Both the position numbers and the translations under genes were made by a program. Source: Bacteroidales bacterium (GTDB lineage Bacteria; Bacteroidota; Bacteroidia; Bacteroidales; UBA932). From it: a DNA stretch of 64,000 nucleotides. Positions within the stretch are counted from its first letter, which is position 1; each line of letters starts with the position of its first letter. This document shows positions 35,564 through 45,143 of the stretch, one piece after another. The DNA is taken from the NCBI GenBank assembly GCA_017453565.1, contig JAFTEQ010000036.1, positions 1-64,000 on the forward strand, given 5' to 3'. The notes under the pieces were generated by a model that had not been told where the DNA came from, ran no database searches, and worked only from the letters and a program-made list of their open reading frames with translations.

Positions 35564-35571
35564 TACATTTG
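35564..35571 (+). promoter_or_regulatory. promoter of the AIR-synthase-like gene (TACATTTG with TTTG upstream)
   Basis: The -7 box follows a TTTG element at 35540-35543 by 20 bases. The start codon is at 35591. Confidence 0.65.
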
Positions 35572-35590
35572 AGGGAATTTTGCGAAGTTC

Positions 35591-36730
35591 ATGGAATTGG
35601 ATGTCTATACGCTGCTGCATGCGCGCTACGTGATTGACGGAGTCGCGCAGGAGACGACCCCCGCACAGATGCTGTCGGAGGTGGCCCTCGATCCTGCGCC
35701 CACCCTGCCGGCTGCGTCGGAGCGCGCCATCGTAGACGAGAGTCCCGATCCGGGCCTGTCTCGTTCGCGTCCCAATCCCAAGCATGTAGACCGCTACCTT
35801 GAAGCGGTGGCCAACGCTCCGGTGCATGCCGTAGCCGCGCCCTTCGCCGCCAGTTTCACCCGCTGCCGTATGGCCGGCGCCCTGTGCGACGCCCTGTGGC
35901 GGCTCGGGCATTTCGCCCTGGGCGACCTCTGCCTCGACCTCGACTGGCAGTGGAACGACGCCTCGGTGGGGAATATGGCCGCATTCTATGCCTCGGTGCA
36001 GGCTGCGGCCGAGTATGCCGACGCCCTGGGTATCCGCGTGCGCGATACGCGCTTCCGCTTCAGTAATGAGCCGGGGCCCTGCCTTTTCTCCTGCTCGGCG
36101 GCCCTTCGTCCCGTCCCGACCGAGGACGAGCTCTTCTCCGACCAGCCTTTCCGGGCCGAAAGTCCCAGGATGGCGGCCGCTTCGCTTCCGGCGCAGCTGG
36201 TGGGCGACGAAAAGAGCTGGATCGTCTACATCCCCTTCGACACCTCCGACTACCGTTTGGGCGGGTCTCTGCTGGCCCAGCAGATGCATCTGGAGGGAGA
36301 CGTGGCCCCTGCGCTGAGCGACGGAGACTACCTGATCGACTGCTATGAGGTGGTGCGCGAATTGGTGGAAGACGGGATCGTCCTCTCCGCCGCGAGCGTT
36401 TCCGAAGGCGGCCTGCTTGCCGCGCTGCACCGGATGTGCCCGCCGCAGACGGGTGCCCGCGTAGACCTTTCCGACCTTGCGCGCGCCACGGGTGGGACCG
36501 ACCCCGTGCGCCTGCTCTTCTCGGAGGTCCCGGGCGTGCTCATCCAGATCCGCGATATCGATTTTGACTATCTCGACGCCGAACTGCTCCTGCAGGACGT
36601 GGTTTTTTATCCGCTCGGCCACCCCGTGCCGGGCGACGGGAGCGTGCAACTGCACTCCTCGGCGAAAACGGGCATAGAACACATCCTCGAGGCCCTTGTG
36701 CGCAACCAGGGCGGGGAAGGGGAAGACTAA
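35591..36730 (+). CDS. AIR synthase (PurM/PurL-like) related protein
   Basis: 379 aa. The C-terminal third resembles the AIRS_C fold: SVSEGGLLAALHRMC, then VDLSD, LLFSEVPGVLIQI and a final PLGHPVPG strand. The N-terminal half resembles the PurM-N/PurL partner domain (FAASFTRCRMAGALCDALW). It covers only about one PurL half and lacks an amidotransferase domain, so it is not a full PurL. Its substrate is not clear. It ends 10 bases before the phoH start. Confidence 0.6.
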   Translation: MELDVYTLLHARYVIDGVAQETTPAQMLSEVALDPAPTLPAASERAIVDESPDPGLSRSRPNPKHVDRYLEAVANAPVHAVAAPFAASFTRCRMAGALCDALWRLGHFALGDLCLDLDWQWNDASVGNMAAFYASVQAAAEYADALGIRVRDTRFRFSNEPGPCLFSCSAALRPVPTEDELFSDQPFRAESPRMAAASLPAQLVGDEKSWIVYIPFDTSDYRLGGSLLAQQMHLEGDVAPALSDGDYLIDCYEVVRELVEDGIVLSAASVSEGGLLAALHRMCPPQTGARVDLSDLARATGGTDPVRLLFSEVPGVLIQIRDIDFDYLDAELLLQDVVFYPLGHPVPGDGSVQLHSSAKTGIEHILEALVRNQGGEGED

Positions 36731-36740
36731 GACTGTAACC

Positions 36741-38081
36741 ATGGCCAAACCCAAGATCTTCGTGCTCGACACCAATGTGATCCTGCACGACCATAAGGCC
36801 CTGCGACGCTTCCAGGACAACAACCTGGTGGTTCCTGTGGCTGTCATTGAAGAACTCGACAAGTTCAAGAAAGGAAACGACGCCCTCGCGTTCAACGCGC
36901 GCAGCTTCATCCGCGATCTCGACCGGATTACCGAGGGACGGCTTTTTGGCCCCGACGGCGTGCCCATCGGCGGCAAGCTGGGCAAGATCAAGATCGAACC
37001 CAACCATCCCTTCGCCCCGGAGTTCCGCGACCTCTTCAAGGACGATATCCAGGACCACCGGATCCTTTCCACGGCCATGTGGGTGCGCGACACCCATCCC
37101 GACACCTTCGTGGCCCTGGTGACCAAGGACGTGAACCTGCGCATGAAGGCTAAGGCGGCGGGGATGGAGGTGCAGGACTACCTCACCGACCGTGTTGAGG
37201 AGGCCCGTATCGAGAGTTCCCAGCGCGAGGTACAGATCTTCCCGCTCCGCTCCGAGGTCCTTCAGCGCCTTGCTTACGGCCCCGACTGCGCCATCCCCTG
37301 GCAAGACGCCCTCAAACAGAAACCCGCGCCCAACCAACTCTTTAAGTTCCGTTGGGAGAACGACCGTGACAACCTGGTCTGCGCCCGCTACGTGCAGAAG
37401 CGCGACAGCCTGGTGCTGGTGAAGGCCCACGAGGCCTATGGCATCAAACCCCGCAACGACGAGCAGAAGATGGCGCTCGACGTGTGTCTCGACCCCTCGG
37501 TGAAGCTGGTTTCGCTCACCGGAGGCGCCGGCACGGGCAAAACCCTGCTTGCCCTCGCCTCGGCCCTCGAGCAGGAAAAGGACTACGACCAGATCGTGCT
37601 CTCGCGTCCCACCGTGGTGCTGGGCAACCAGGATATCGGCTACCTGCCCGGCGACCAGAAAACCAAGATGAGCCCCTTCCTGCAGCCCCTGATGGACAAC
37701 CTCAACGTGATCAAGGCGCAGTTCCGTCCCTCCTCGCGTGAGGCGACCCACCTGGAGGGGATGCTTACCCAAGAGAAACTCGTCATTGAGCCGCTCGCCT
37801 ACATCCGCGGACGGAGCCTGGGCAAATGCTTCTTCATCATCGACGAGGCGCAGAACCTTACGCCGCACGAAATCAAGACCATCATCACCCGGGCGGGGGA
37901 GGGTACCAAGATGGTGTTTACCGGCGACGTGTTCCAGATCGACCAGCCCTACCTCGACCAATGGTCCAACGGCCTCACCCATCTGGGCGAAAAGATGGCC
38001 GGACAGGCGCTCTTCGCCCACGTGTTCCTGCGTCAGGGCGAGCGGAGCGAGCTGTCGGAATTGGCGGCTAAATTGTTATGA
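36741..38081 (+). CDS. PhoH-family ATPase with N-terminal PIN domain
   Basis: 446 aa. A PIN-type ribonuclease domain (about 1-150) starts FVLDTNVILHDH with Asp10 and further acidic residues (IEELD, DDIQDHRI, KDVNLRMKA). It is fused to a PhoH ATPase/helicase-like domain with Walker A GGAGTGKT at 261-268 and FIIDEAQNL with Asp368/Glu369. This PhoH2-type fusion is associated with RNA unwinding and cleavage. The chosen ATG at 36741 gives the normal PIN start. Confidence 0.92.
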   Translation: MAKPKIFVLDTNVILHDHKALRRFQDNNLVVPVAVIEELDKFKKGNDALAFNARSFIRDLDRITEGRLFGPDGVPIGGKLGKIKIEPNHPFAPEFRDLFKDDIQDHRILSTAMWVRDTHPDTFVALVTKDVNLRMKAKAAGMEVQDYLTDRVEEARIESSQREVQIFPLRSEVLQRLAYGPDCAIPWQDALKQKPAPNQLFKFRWENDRDNLVCARYVQKRDSLVLVKAHEAYGIKPRNDEQKMALDVCLDPSVKLVSLTGGAGTGKTLLALASALEQEKDYDQIVLSRPTVVLGNQDIGYLPGDQKTKMSPFLQPLMDNLNVIKAQFRPSSREATHLEGMLTQEKLVIEPLAYIRGRSLGKCFFIIDEAQNLTPHEIKTIITRAGEGTKMVFTGDVFQIDQPYLDQWSNGLTHLGEKMAGQALFAHVFLRQGERSELSELAAKLL

Positions 38082-38097
38082 ATTCGGAGAAAAATCG

Positions 38098-38105
38098 TAC
38101 ATTTG
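38098..38105 (+). promoter_or_regulatory. -7 box (TACATTTG) for ppdK
   Basis: A TAnnTTTG match lies 37 bases before the ppdK ATG. The following A/T-rich leader has no Shine-Dalgarno sequence. Confidence 0.6.
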
Positions 38106-38142
38106 TAGTTTGAAACAATAGTTAGTTATCATTTATACGTTT

Positions 38143-40869
38143 ATGTCAGACAACAAGAAGAGAGTCTATCGCTTTGGCGGCAAAACCGCCGAGGGCGACG
38201 GAAGCATGCGTGAGCTCCTGGGTGGAAAGGGAGCCAATCTTGCAGAAATGAGCAAGCTGGGAATCCCCGTTCCCGCGGGATTCACCATCACGACCGAGTG
38301 CTGCGCCGAATACTATGCGCTGGGCGGCGGTTATACGGAAGAATTGAAGAAAGAGGTGGCCGAGGCCCTTGCCGCTACGGAAAAACTGATGGGCAAGAAG
38401 TTCGGCGACCCGTCCGACCCGCTCCTCGTGAGTTGCCGCAGTGGTGCCCGCAGCTCCATGCCGGGCATGATGGACACCATCCTCAACATCGGCCTCTGCT
38501 CCGCCACCCTGCCGGGTATGATTGAAAAGACCGGCAATCCGCGCTTCGTCTATGACGCCTACCGCCGCCTCATCATGATGTATTCCGATGTGGTCATGGA
38601 AAAGGCTGAAGGAATCGAGCCAGAGGACGGACAGGGTATCCGCCAGCAGCTCGACCGCATGATGGCTGAACTGAAGGAAGCGAAAGGCTACAAGTCCGAT
38701 ACCGATATTACCGCCGAGGAACTCAAGGACCTCTGCGACAAATTCAAGAAGAAAGTCAAGGAAGTGCTCGGCGTGGCGTTCCCGGACACCGCAGAAGCCC
38801 AGCTCTGGGGCAGTATCGGCGGCGTGTTCAAGTCGTGGAACGGCAAGCGTGCCATCGCCTACCGCCGCATCGAGAAGATTCCCGATGACTGGGGAACGGC
38901 CGTGAACGTGCAGTCCATGGTGTTCGGCAACAAGGGCAATACCTCCGCCACCGGCGTGGCCTTCTCGCGCAACCCGGCGACCGGAGACAACAAGTTCTAC
39001 GGTGAATGGCTCATCAACGCCCAGGGTGAGGACGTGGTGGCGGGTATCCGCACCCCGAATCCCCTGAATGAGGCTACCAAGACCGACCATAACCGGCACC
39101 TCGAGTCGCTCGAGAAAGCGATGCCCGAGGTGTACGCCGAACTCGACGATATCCGCAAGCATCTTGAGGAGCATTTCCATGACATGCAGGACATCGAGTT
39201 CACCATCGAGGAAGGCAAACTCTGGATGCTGCAGTGCCGCATCGGCAAGCGCACCGGCCTTGCCGCCCTCCAGATGGCCATGGACATGCTGTCAGAAGGC
39301 ATGATCGATGAGCGCACCGCCGTGATGCGCGTCTCTCCCGCCCAGCTCGACGAGATCCTGCACCCGGTGCTCAACCCCGCCTCCGAAAAGAAGGCCGAGG
39401 TGGTCGCCAAGGGCCTGCCCGCTTCTCCGGGCGGAGCCGTGGGCACCATCGTCTTCACTTCCGAGGCCGCCATGGACGCGGCCGCCAAGGGACAGAAGGC
39501 CATCCTCATCCGTGAGGAGACCTCGCCCGAGGACATCGAAGGCATGCGCGCTTCGGCCGGTATCCTCACCACCCGCGGCGGCATGACCTCGCACGCGGCC
39601 CTCGTGGCCCGCGGCTGGGGCAAGTGCTGCATTGTGGGCTGCGAAGCCATGAAGATCGACTTCGCCGGCAGGAAAGTCTCCTTCGCCGGCTGCGACAAGG
39701 TGTTCAAGGAGGGCGACTGGCTCTCGCTCAACGGCTCCAAGGGCTTCGTCTACGGTTCCCGCATCGAGACCATGGACGCCAGCGAGAACCCGCTCTTCAT
39801 CAACTTCATGTCCATCGTGGACAAATACCGCAAGCTGGGTATCCGCACCAACGCCGATACGCCGGAAGACGCCGCCCGCGCCCTTTCGTTCGGCGCCGAG
39901 GGCATCGGCCTCTTCCGCATCGAGCACATGTTCTACGGCCGCAACGCCGAGACTCCGCTCGCCAAGCTGCGCAAGATGATCCTCTGCGACACCGATGAGG
40001 AGCGCAAGGCCGCTCTCGCTGAACTGGAGCCCTTCATCAAGGCTTCGGTGAAGAGCACGCTCAAGATTATGGACGGCAAGCCCGTGGTGTTCCGCCTGCT
40101 CGACCCGCCGCTCCACGAATTCGTGCCGCGTACCGACGAGAAGAAGGTGGAGATCGCCGAGGAACTGGGCGTGAGCGTGAAGGAAATCGAGAAACGCGGA
40201 GAGAACCTGCACGAGGTGAACCCCATGATGGGACACCGCGGCGTGCGTCTGCACGTGACCTATCCGCTCATTGCCGAGACGCAGTACCGGGCCATCTTCA
40301 CCGCTACCGCCGAACTCCAGGCCGAGGGTCTGCATCCGCAGCCTGAGATCATGATTCCGGTGACCGTGTCGGCCCGTGAACTGAATTTCCAGAAAGCCAT
40401 CTGCGACCGTGTGAAAGGCGAGGTGGAAGGTGCTACGCGCCAGCCGCTCAACTACCATTTCGGTACTATGATCGAGATTCCGCGCGCTGCCCTCACCGCC
40501 GACCGCATGGCCCGCACGGCCGAGTTCTTCAGCTTCGGCACCAACGACCTCACGCAGATGACCTTCGGCTTCTCGCGCGACGACGTGGGTACCTTCATGG
40601 GCGACTACCTGGGCAACAAGATCCTCGACGCCGATCCCTTCCAGACCATCGACACCAAGGGTGTGGGCAAACTGGTGGAGACCGGCATCCAGAACGGCCG
40701 CTCCAAACGGCCCGACCTCATGTGCGGCATCTGCGGTGAGCACGGCGGCGATCCCGACTCCATCCGCTTCTTCAACCGCATCGGACTCGATTACGTGTCC
40801 TGCTCGCCCTTCCGCGTGCCCATCGCCCGCCTCGCTGCTGCCCAGGCATCCATCGAACAGGAGAAGTAA
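38143..40869 (+). CDS. ppdK: pyruvate, phosphate dikinase
   Basis: 908 aa. It interconverts pyruvate + ATP + Pi and PEP + AMP + PPi. The ATP-grasp N-terminal domain (about 1-350) is followed by the swivelling phospho-His domain with His484 in GGMTSHAAL and the C-terminal PEP barrel with NDLTQMTFGFSRDD and catalytic Cys864 in CGEHGGDP. It has its own promoter and ends 10 bases before the lipoprotein array. Confidence 0.96.
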   Translation: MSDNKKRVYRFGGKTAEGDGSMRELLGGKGANLAEMSKLGIPVPAGFTITTECCAEYYALGGGYTEELKKEVAEALAATEKLMGKKFGDPSDPLLVSCRSGARSSMPGMMDTILNIGLCSATLPGMIEKTGNPRFVYDAYRRLIMMYSDVVMEKAEGIEPEDGQGIRQQLDRMMAELKEAKGYKSDTDITAEELKDLCDKFKKKVKEVLGVAFPDTAEAQLWGSIGGVFKSWNGKRAIAYRRIEKIPDDWGTAVNVQSMVFGNKGNTSATGVAFSRNPATGDNKFYGEWLINAQGEDVVAGIRTPNPLNEATKTDHNRHLESLEKAMPEVYAELDDIRKHLEEHFHDMQDIEFTIEEGKLWMLQCRIGKRTGLAALQMAMDMLSEGMIDERTAVMRVSPAQLDEILHPVLNPASEKKAEVVAKGLPASPGGAVGTIVFTSEAAMDAAAKGQKAILIREETSPEDIEGMRASAGILTTRGGMTSHAALVARGWGKCCIVGCEAMKIDFAGRKVSFAGCDKVFKEGDWLSLNGSKGFVYGSRIETMDASENPLFINFMSIVDKYRKLGIRTNADTPEDAARALSFGAEGIGLFRIEHMFYGRNAETPLAKLRKMILCDTDEERKAALAELEPFIKASVKSTLKIMDGKPVVFRLLDPPLHEFVPRTDEKKVEIAEELGVSVKEIEKRGENLHEVNPMMGHRGVRLHVTYPLIAETQYRAIFTATAELQAEGLHPQPEIMIPVTVSARELNFQKAICDRVKGEVEGATRQPLNYHFGTMIEIPRAALTADRMARTAEFFSFGTNDLTQMTFGFSRDDVGTFMGDYLGNKILDADPFQTIDTKGVGKLVETGIQNGRSKRPDLMCGICGEHGGDPDSIRFFNRIGLDYVSCSPFRVPIARLAAAQASIEQEK

Positions 40870-40879
40870 TCCGCCCCGT

Positions 40880-42163
40880 ATGAGACGTCTGCTGCCCATA
40901 GTCTTTTTCGTGCTGCTCCTTTCTTCCTGCCGGGAGAAGGAGCAGGGCGTCCTCTCGCCGGTGCAGCAGACCTTATATATAGAAGGTACGGAAGCGACCC
41001 GGGTGCGCCTTTCGGACGCGACGCATACCGTCTGGGAGACGGGCGACGAGGTCTCGGTCTTCTATGACGGCGGCCCCAACGAACGCTGGGTCTATAGCGG
41101 CGCCGACGGAGCCTCCTCCGGTATCCTGACTTATTCCGCCCCCGAATACCGTTTTATGAACGGGACGCGGGTCGTGGCCGTAAGTCCCTATGACGCGGAG
41201 AATTCCATCTCCGGAAATGTGGTGTCGCTAACGCTCCCGGCGGCTCAGCCCTGGCGCAGCGGCAGTTTCGGCTCGTCGCTGCTCTGTGCCGTGTCCACCA
41301 CGAGCAGTCTGAGTTTCTCCCACGCGGTGGGCTATGTCCGCCTCGCCCTGCGCGGGTCGGGCGCGGTTTCGGCCGTTTCCCTGCAGGGAAATGCCGGGGA
41401 GGTCCTTGCCGGGCCCGCCTCGCTCGACGTTTCGGGGGCCAGTCCGGTGCTGAGTCTCAGCCCCTCGGCTACGGCCACCACCCTGAGTCTCACGGGGACG
41501 CTGCCCACGCTCAACCACAGCAGCGACACCTTCTTCTATTTCGCCGTGCCGCCCGTGACCTTCGCGTCCGGCTTTACCGTCAGCGTGGAGATGTCCGACG
41601 GGAAGACCACCGTGGTGCACCACAGCCTTGTCCAAAGCATCGCCGCGGGCGAAGTGCTTTGCATCGACGGTTTTGCGGAGGTGGTGAGTTCGCTGACCAT
41701 CGATTTCAGCAGGGCTTCCGACTTCACGCCGAGCCTGTCGCCATCCAATTCCCGGGACAGCACGCGCGTCTACGCGCACGCGAGCGGGTACAATATCAAT
41801 TTTACTCCGCGCCGTACCGCCAGTGAGATAGAAAGCGGTGCGAGCTGGGGGTATTACCGGCGCTCCAACGAGGGCGGTGAAATGGTCCTCGGCCGCGGCG
41901 GCAGTTTCTTCCCCTTGCCCAAGGTTCCGGGCAAACTGTTCAAGGGCCTCGACTACACGCCCGGCAGCACGAACGGCAAGCCGTACCTCACCGACGACAA
42001 GGACCTTCAGCCCGCCCGGTCGAACGTACTTGGGTCTACGGTGGCCGGCGAGACTTACCGGATGGCCGTTACCGATCCCACGCCGGATACGCAGTACTAT
42101 TTCGTGGTGTCCACCGCCAATGTGGTCATCCGCAAGATTGTGTGCTACTACGTTGATGAATAA
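40880..42163 (+). CDS. small fimbrillin-like lipoprotein S1
   Basis: 427 aa. Lipobox with Cys17 (LSSC). The N-terminal half carries the Mfa/fimbrillin-type pattern RVRLSDATHTVWETGDEVSVF and a second beta-rich domain. The C-terminal portion contains FTPRRTASEIESGASWGYY and LGRGGSFFPLPKVPGK, shared with S2 (47932). It is likely an outer-membrane, possibly pilus- or glycan-associated protein. It precedes P1 by four bases. Confidence 0.82.
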   Translation: MRRLLPIVFFVLLLSSCREKEQGVLSPVQQTLYIEGTEATRVRLSDATHTVWETGDEVSVFYDGGPNERWVYSGADGASSGILTYSAPEYRFMNGTRVVAVSPYDAENSISGNVVSLTLPAAQPWRSGSFGSSLLCAVSTTSSLSFSHAVGYVRLALRGSGAVSAVSLQGNAGEVLAGPASLDVSGASPVLSLSPSATATTLSLTGTLPTLNHSSDTFFYFAVPPVTFASGFTVSVEMSDGKTTVVHHSLVQSIAAGEVLCIDGFAEVVSSLTIDFSRASDFTPSLSPSNSRDSTRVYAHASGYNINFTPRRTASEIESGASWGYYRRSNEGGEMVLGRGGSFFPLPKVPGKLFKGLDYTPGSTNGKPYLTDDKDLQPARSNVLGSTVAGETYRMAVTDPTPDTQYYFVVSTANVVIRKIVCYYVDE

Positions 42164-42167
42164 GGCT

Positions 42168-44942
42168 ATGAAGAAACTGCTATTGTCCTGCGCCCTGCTG
42201 CCTGCGCTCCTGCTTCTTCCCTCCTGCCGGGAGAAGGAGGCGTTCGACGAGGGCGGTGGCGACCGCCTGCAGCTCCGGATCGAGTCCGTCCTGCCCGAGC
42301 CCCGCGTGGGACTGAACGCGGCCCGGACGGCCTATGTCTGGCAGACGGGCGACGTGCTGGCCGTATTCAACAACCTGGACGACTCCTGCGAACCGCTCGA
42401 TTTCGGGGAAGGTTCGGGCAGCGTGTCCGTCCCGGGCGGGACCTCGACCATTTACGCCCTTTCTCCCTGGACTTCGGCCCAGGTAAACGGTCCGGACAGG
42501 GCCGTGGTGGAGATTCCGGCGTCGCAGACCCAGGCCGCGGCGGGCGCGATCGACCGGGGCCGCTATCCAATGGCGGCGTCGGGCAGCGTTTCGGAGGGTA
42601 GCGTTTCGCTGACCTTCGAACCCCTTTGCTCGGCCCTTGCCCTCAACCTCTACAAGAGTTCCGACTGGCGCGACAGCGAATACCTCCAGTCCGTAACGGT
42701 GGAACCCCTGCACAACAGCACGTTCTGCGGGCGCGCCGAGCTGGACCTCACGGCCGGCAGCATTCCCGCTTTCACCGCGGGCGACAGCGATTCCGACCGG
42801 TTGACCCTTACGCTCGACGAACCGGTCCTGCTGGGCAACGGCGCTCCGGCCGTGCCCCTCACGTTTGCGAACCAGCTTTACCTGCTGCTGGCGCGTCAGC
42901 AATACCGGGAACTGCGTTTTTCCATTCGCACCAACCGGGCCATCTATACGCTCACTTCTTCCTCTTCGTTCGTGTTCGACGCCACTGCGTACGATTTCCT
43001 GCTCACGGGCATCGACCTTTCGAAAGGCACCATCACGCTTACGCTTTCGGGCGAAAACGACCCTATGACGGAGAAGGTAGTCGTGTATGAGCAGGAGGGC
43101 GACTTCACGGCGCTCGATCCCATCGTCCTGCCCGACACCCTGAGCCTGGACATCGTTCCCGACTTCAGCCGCGTGGGCTATCACTACGGCGACCGGGCCG
43201 TTCCGGAGCGGGCCGTCACGCGGACCATCCGGGTTTCCGACATCACGGACGCCATCGCGGCCGGAACGGTGGCCGACACCACCGCCTACCTGCAGAACGC
43301 GATTGACGAGCTGGGCGCTGCCGGCGGCGGCGTGATCCTGCTCAAAGACGGGACATACAACACCTCGCGGATCCTGTTCATCGACTACGACAACGTGGTC
43401 CTGCGCGGGGAAAGCGAGGCGGGCACGGTCATCAAGGCCATCGACACCCGCCCGCGCACGGTGGTCGCGCTGGGGAAGTCCTTGCCGTCGGCGGGTGCTA
43501 CGCTCTCCGCTACCCGGATCGACGAGAGCGGCCGCGTGGCCACCGTCTCCAATACGAAACTGGGCAGCGTGGGCGACAGGACGGTGGGCTCCTTCATCCT
43601 GCATCAGGTGCGGCCCGCAGCCGTCTCGCGCAGCATCAGCACCCTGTACAGCAGCTCCATTACGGAAGACGCCCCTTGCGGACGCCTGTACGTGACGGTC
43701 CAGGACGGTTCCCTCTTCGCGCCCGGCGACCGGGTGGTGGTCTACCGTCCCGCTACCCTCGACTGGATCCACGATATCTGGATGGATCGCATCGCCTGGA
43801 ACGGGCGCGACGAGACCAACGGCGGAGGCACGATCCAGTGGAGCGAGAACCTGTCGAACTACAACCGCTATTGGGAGCGGCGCGTGGTGGGCGTGTCGGG
43901 CAACCGCATCTACCTCGACGCCCCGCTGGTGATGTCGCTCCAGGGCGTGTACGGCGGCGGCTTCCTGCAAAAGGTCAGCTGGTCGCGGGTTTACGAAAGC
44001 GGCGTGGAGAACCTGACCATAGACTGCAATTATGATCCGTCCCTGACCTACGACTCGACCCTTACCTCGAACAGTTCCCTCTGGGGGCAGCCCTACGATG
44101 AGGCGCACGCCTGGATAGCCGTCAACGTGTCTTCGGCGGAACACTGCTGGGTGCGCAGCGTCACATCGCGGCATATGGGCTTCTCCTGCGTCTATCTGGG
44201 CAGCGGGGCGCGTTGCGTGTCGGTGCTCGATTGCTCGAGTCTCGACCCGGTGTCGGTCATCCTGGGTTCGCGCCGCTATGCCTTCGAACTGGGCGGGGCG
44301 GAGTTGTGCCTCGTGCGGAACTGCTATACCAATTACGACCGCCACAGCTTCGTTTCGGGCGGCGTTTGCGGCCCCAACGTCTTCTCGCTCTGCCGGGCCG
44401 AGCATCCCTTCTCCACCATCGGCCCCCACAACTACTGGGCGACCGGAACCCTTTACGACCGGGTGTCGTCGAGCGGGGCTATGGAGGCGCAGGACGCGGG
44501 GAACGGCGGTACCGGCCACGGCTGGCGCGGCGCCAACATCGTCTACTGGAACTGCGAACCCGGTTCGCTCTCCATCAACAGTCCGCAGGTCTCGGCCTAC
44601 AACTATGCCGTGGGAACCGTGGGCCAGAAGGTGCTCAACATCGTCTACACCAATACTTACTGGAGCGGGGTCACTACCAACGATCCCTATCAGGACTATA
44701 TGGAGGAACTGCTGGGGACGCTGCCCACCTGGAACGGGCGCAAGATCAGCCGTCCGGAAGGGCGCTGGTATCCGCAGTTGGAATTCGGCGAATCGGGTAC
44801 GGAGCACGTTTCCCTGCCGTTCAATCCCGGCCTCGACTGGTGGCCACGGCTCAGCGGAACTTCGTTCAGCGACCCGCTGTCGCTCTATCAGTGCCAGCTG
44901 GAAGACCGGCACGCCCGGGGAATAAATCTGAACAGTCTGTAA
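42168..44942 (+). CDS. large fimbrillin/beta-helix lipoprotein P1
   Basis: 924 aa. Lipobox with Cys20 (LLPSC). Residues about 25-300 form a fimbrillin-like domain (RVGLNAARTAYVWQTGDVLAVF). A linker, LPDTLSLDIVPDFSRVGYHYGD, leads from about 355 to a right-handed beta-helix of pectate-lyase-superfamily type (DTTAYLQNAIDELGAAGGG, NVVLRGESEAGTVI, VENLTIDC, SVTSRHMGFSCVYLG). The C-terminus ends in DPLSLYQCQLEDRHARGINL. A polysaccharide-binding or cleaving role is plausible but unproven; no catalytic residues can be assigned. It belongs to the P1-P3 subtype with WIHDIWMDRI. Confidence 0.85.
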   Translation: MKKLLLSCALLPALLLLPSCREKEAFDEGGGDRLQLRIESVLPEPRVGLNAARTAYVWQTGDVLAVFNNLDDSCEPLDFGEGSGSVSVPGGTSTIYALSPWTSAQVNGPDRAVVEIPASQTQAAAGAIDRGRYPMAASGSVSEGSVSLTFEPLCSALALNLYKSSDWRDSEYLQSVTVEPLHNSTFCGRAELDLTAGSIPAFTAGDSDSDRLTLTLDEPVLLGNGAPAVPLTFANQLYLLLARQQYRELRFSIRTNRAIYTLTSSSSFVFDATAYDFLLTGIDLSKGTITLTLSGENDPMTEKVVVYEQEGDFTALDPIVLPDTLSLDIVPDFSRVGYHYGDRAVPERAVTRTIRVSDITDAIAAGTVADTTAYLQNAIDELGAAGGGVILLKDGTYNTSRILFIDYDNVVLRGESEAGTVIKAIDTRPRTVVALGKSLPSAGATLSATRIDESGRVATVSNTKLGSVGDRTVGSFILHQVRPAAVSRSISTLYSSSITEDAPCGRLYVTVQDGSLFAPGDRVVVYRPATLDWIHDIWMDRIAWNGRDETNGGGTIQWSENLSNYNRYWERRVVGVSGNRIYLDAPLVMSLQGVYGGGFLQKVSWSRVYESGVENLTIDCNYDPSLTYDSTLTSNSSLWGQPYDEAHAWIAVNVSSAEHCWVRSVTSRHMGFSCVYLGSGARCVSVLDCSSLDPVSVILGSRRYAFELGGAELCLVRNCYTNYDRHSFVSGGVCGPNVFSLCRAEHPFSTIGPHNYWATGTLYDRVSSSGAMEAQDAGNGGTGHGWRGANIVYWNCEPGSLSINSPQVSAYNYAVGTVGQKVLNIVYTNTYWSGVTTNDPYQDYMEELLGTLPTWNGRKISRPEGRWYPQLEFGESGTEHVSLPFNPGLDWWPRLSGTSFSDPLSLYQCQLEDRHARGINLNSL

Positions 44943-44982
44943 AGTCAAATATTTTTCTTATATTGCTGCGATTTTGAATACT

Positions 44983-45141
44983 ATGACCAATAGTCCGTCT
45001 CGTTTGTCCAGAGCATATTCCGCACCCGACTGCCGGGCGCTGGATATCCGTGTGTCCGGGGTGCTGTGCACCAGTACGGACGCCGTGGAAGGGAGTTTTA
45101 CCACACCCCGCTTTGGAGAAGGCGACCCGGGCCTTGCTTAA
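44983..45141 (+). CDS. 52-aa peptide directly upstream of P2
   Basis: A short gene (52 aa, ATG to TAA) fills the gap between P1 and P2 and stops two bases before the P2 start. The peptide starts MTNSPSRLSRAYSAP, has a central DCRALDIRVSGVLCTST and a Gly/Asp-rich end (RFGEGDPGLA). The pattern 'YxxPxxxxLDxxxxGVLCxS' followed by an acidic/Gly tail resembles the small Bacteroidetes proteins often found beside surface lipoprotein genes; that link is from memory, not a database search. It has no signal peptide. Codon choice and exact fit suggest it is real. Confidence 0.6.
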   Translation: MTNSPSRLSRAYSAPDCRALDIRVSGVLCTSTDAVEGSFTTPRFGEGDPGLA

Positions 45142-45143
45142 AG

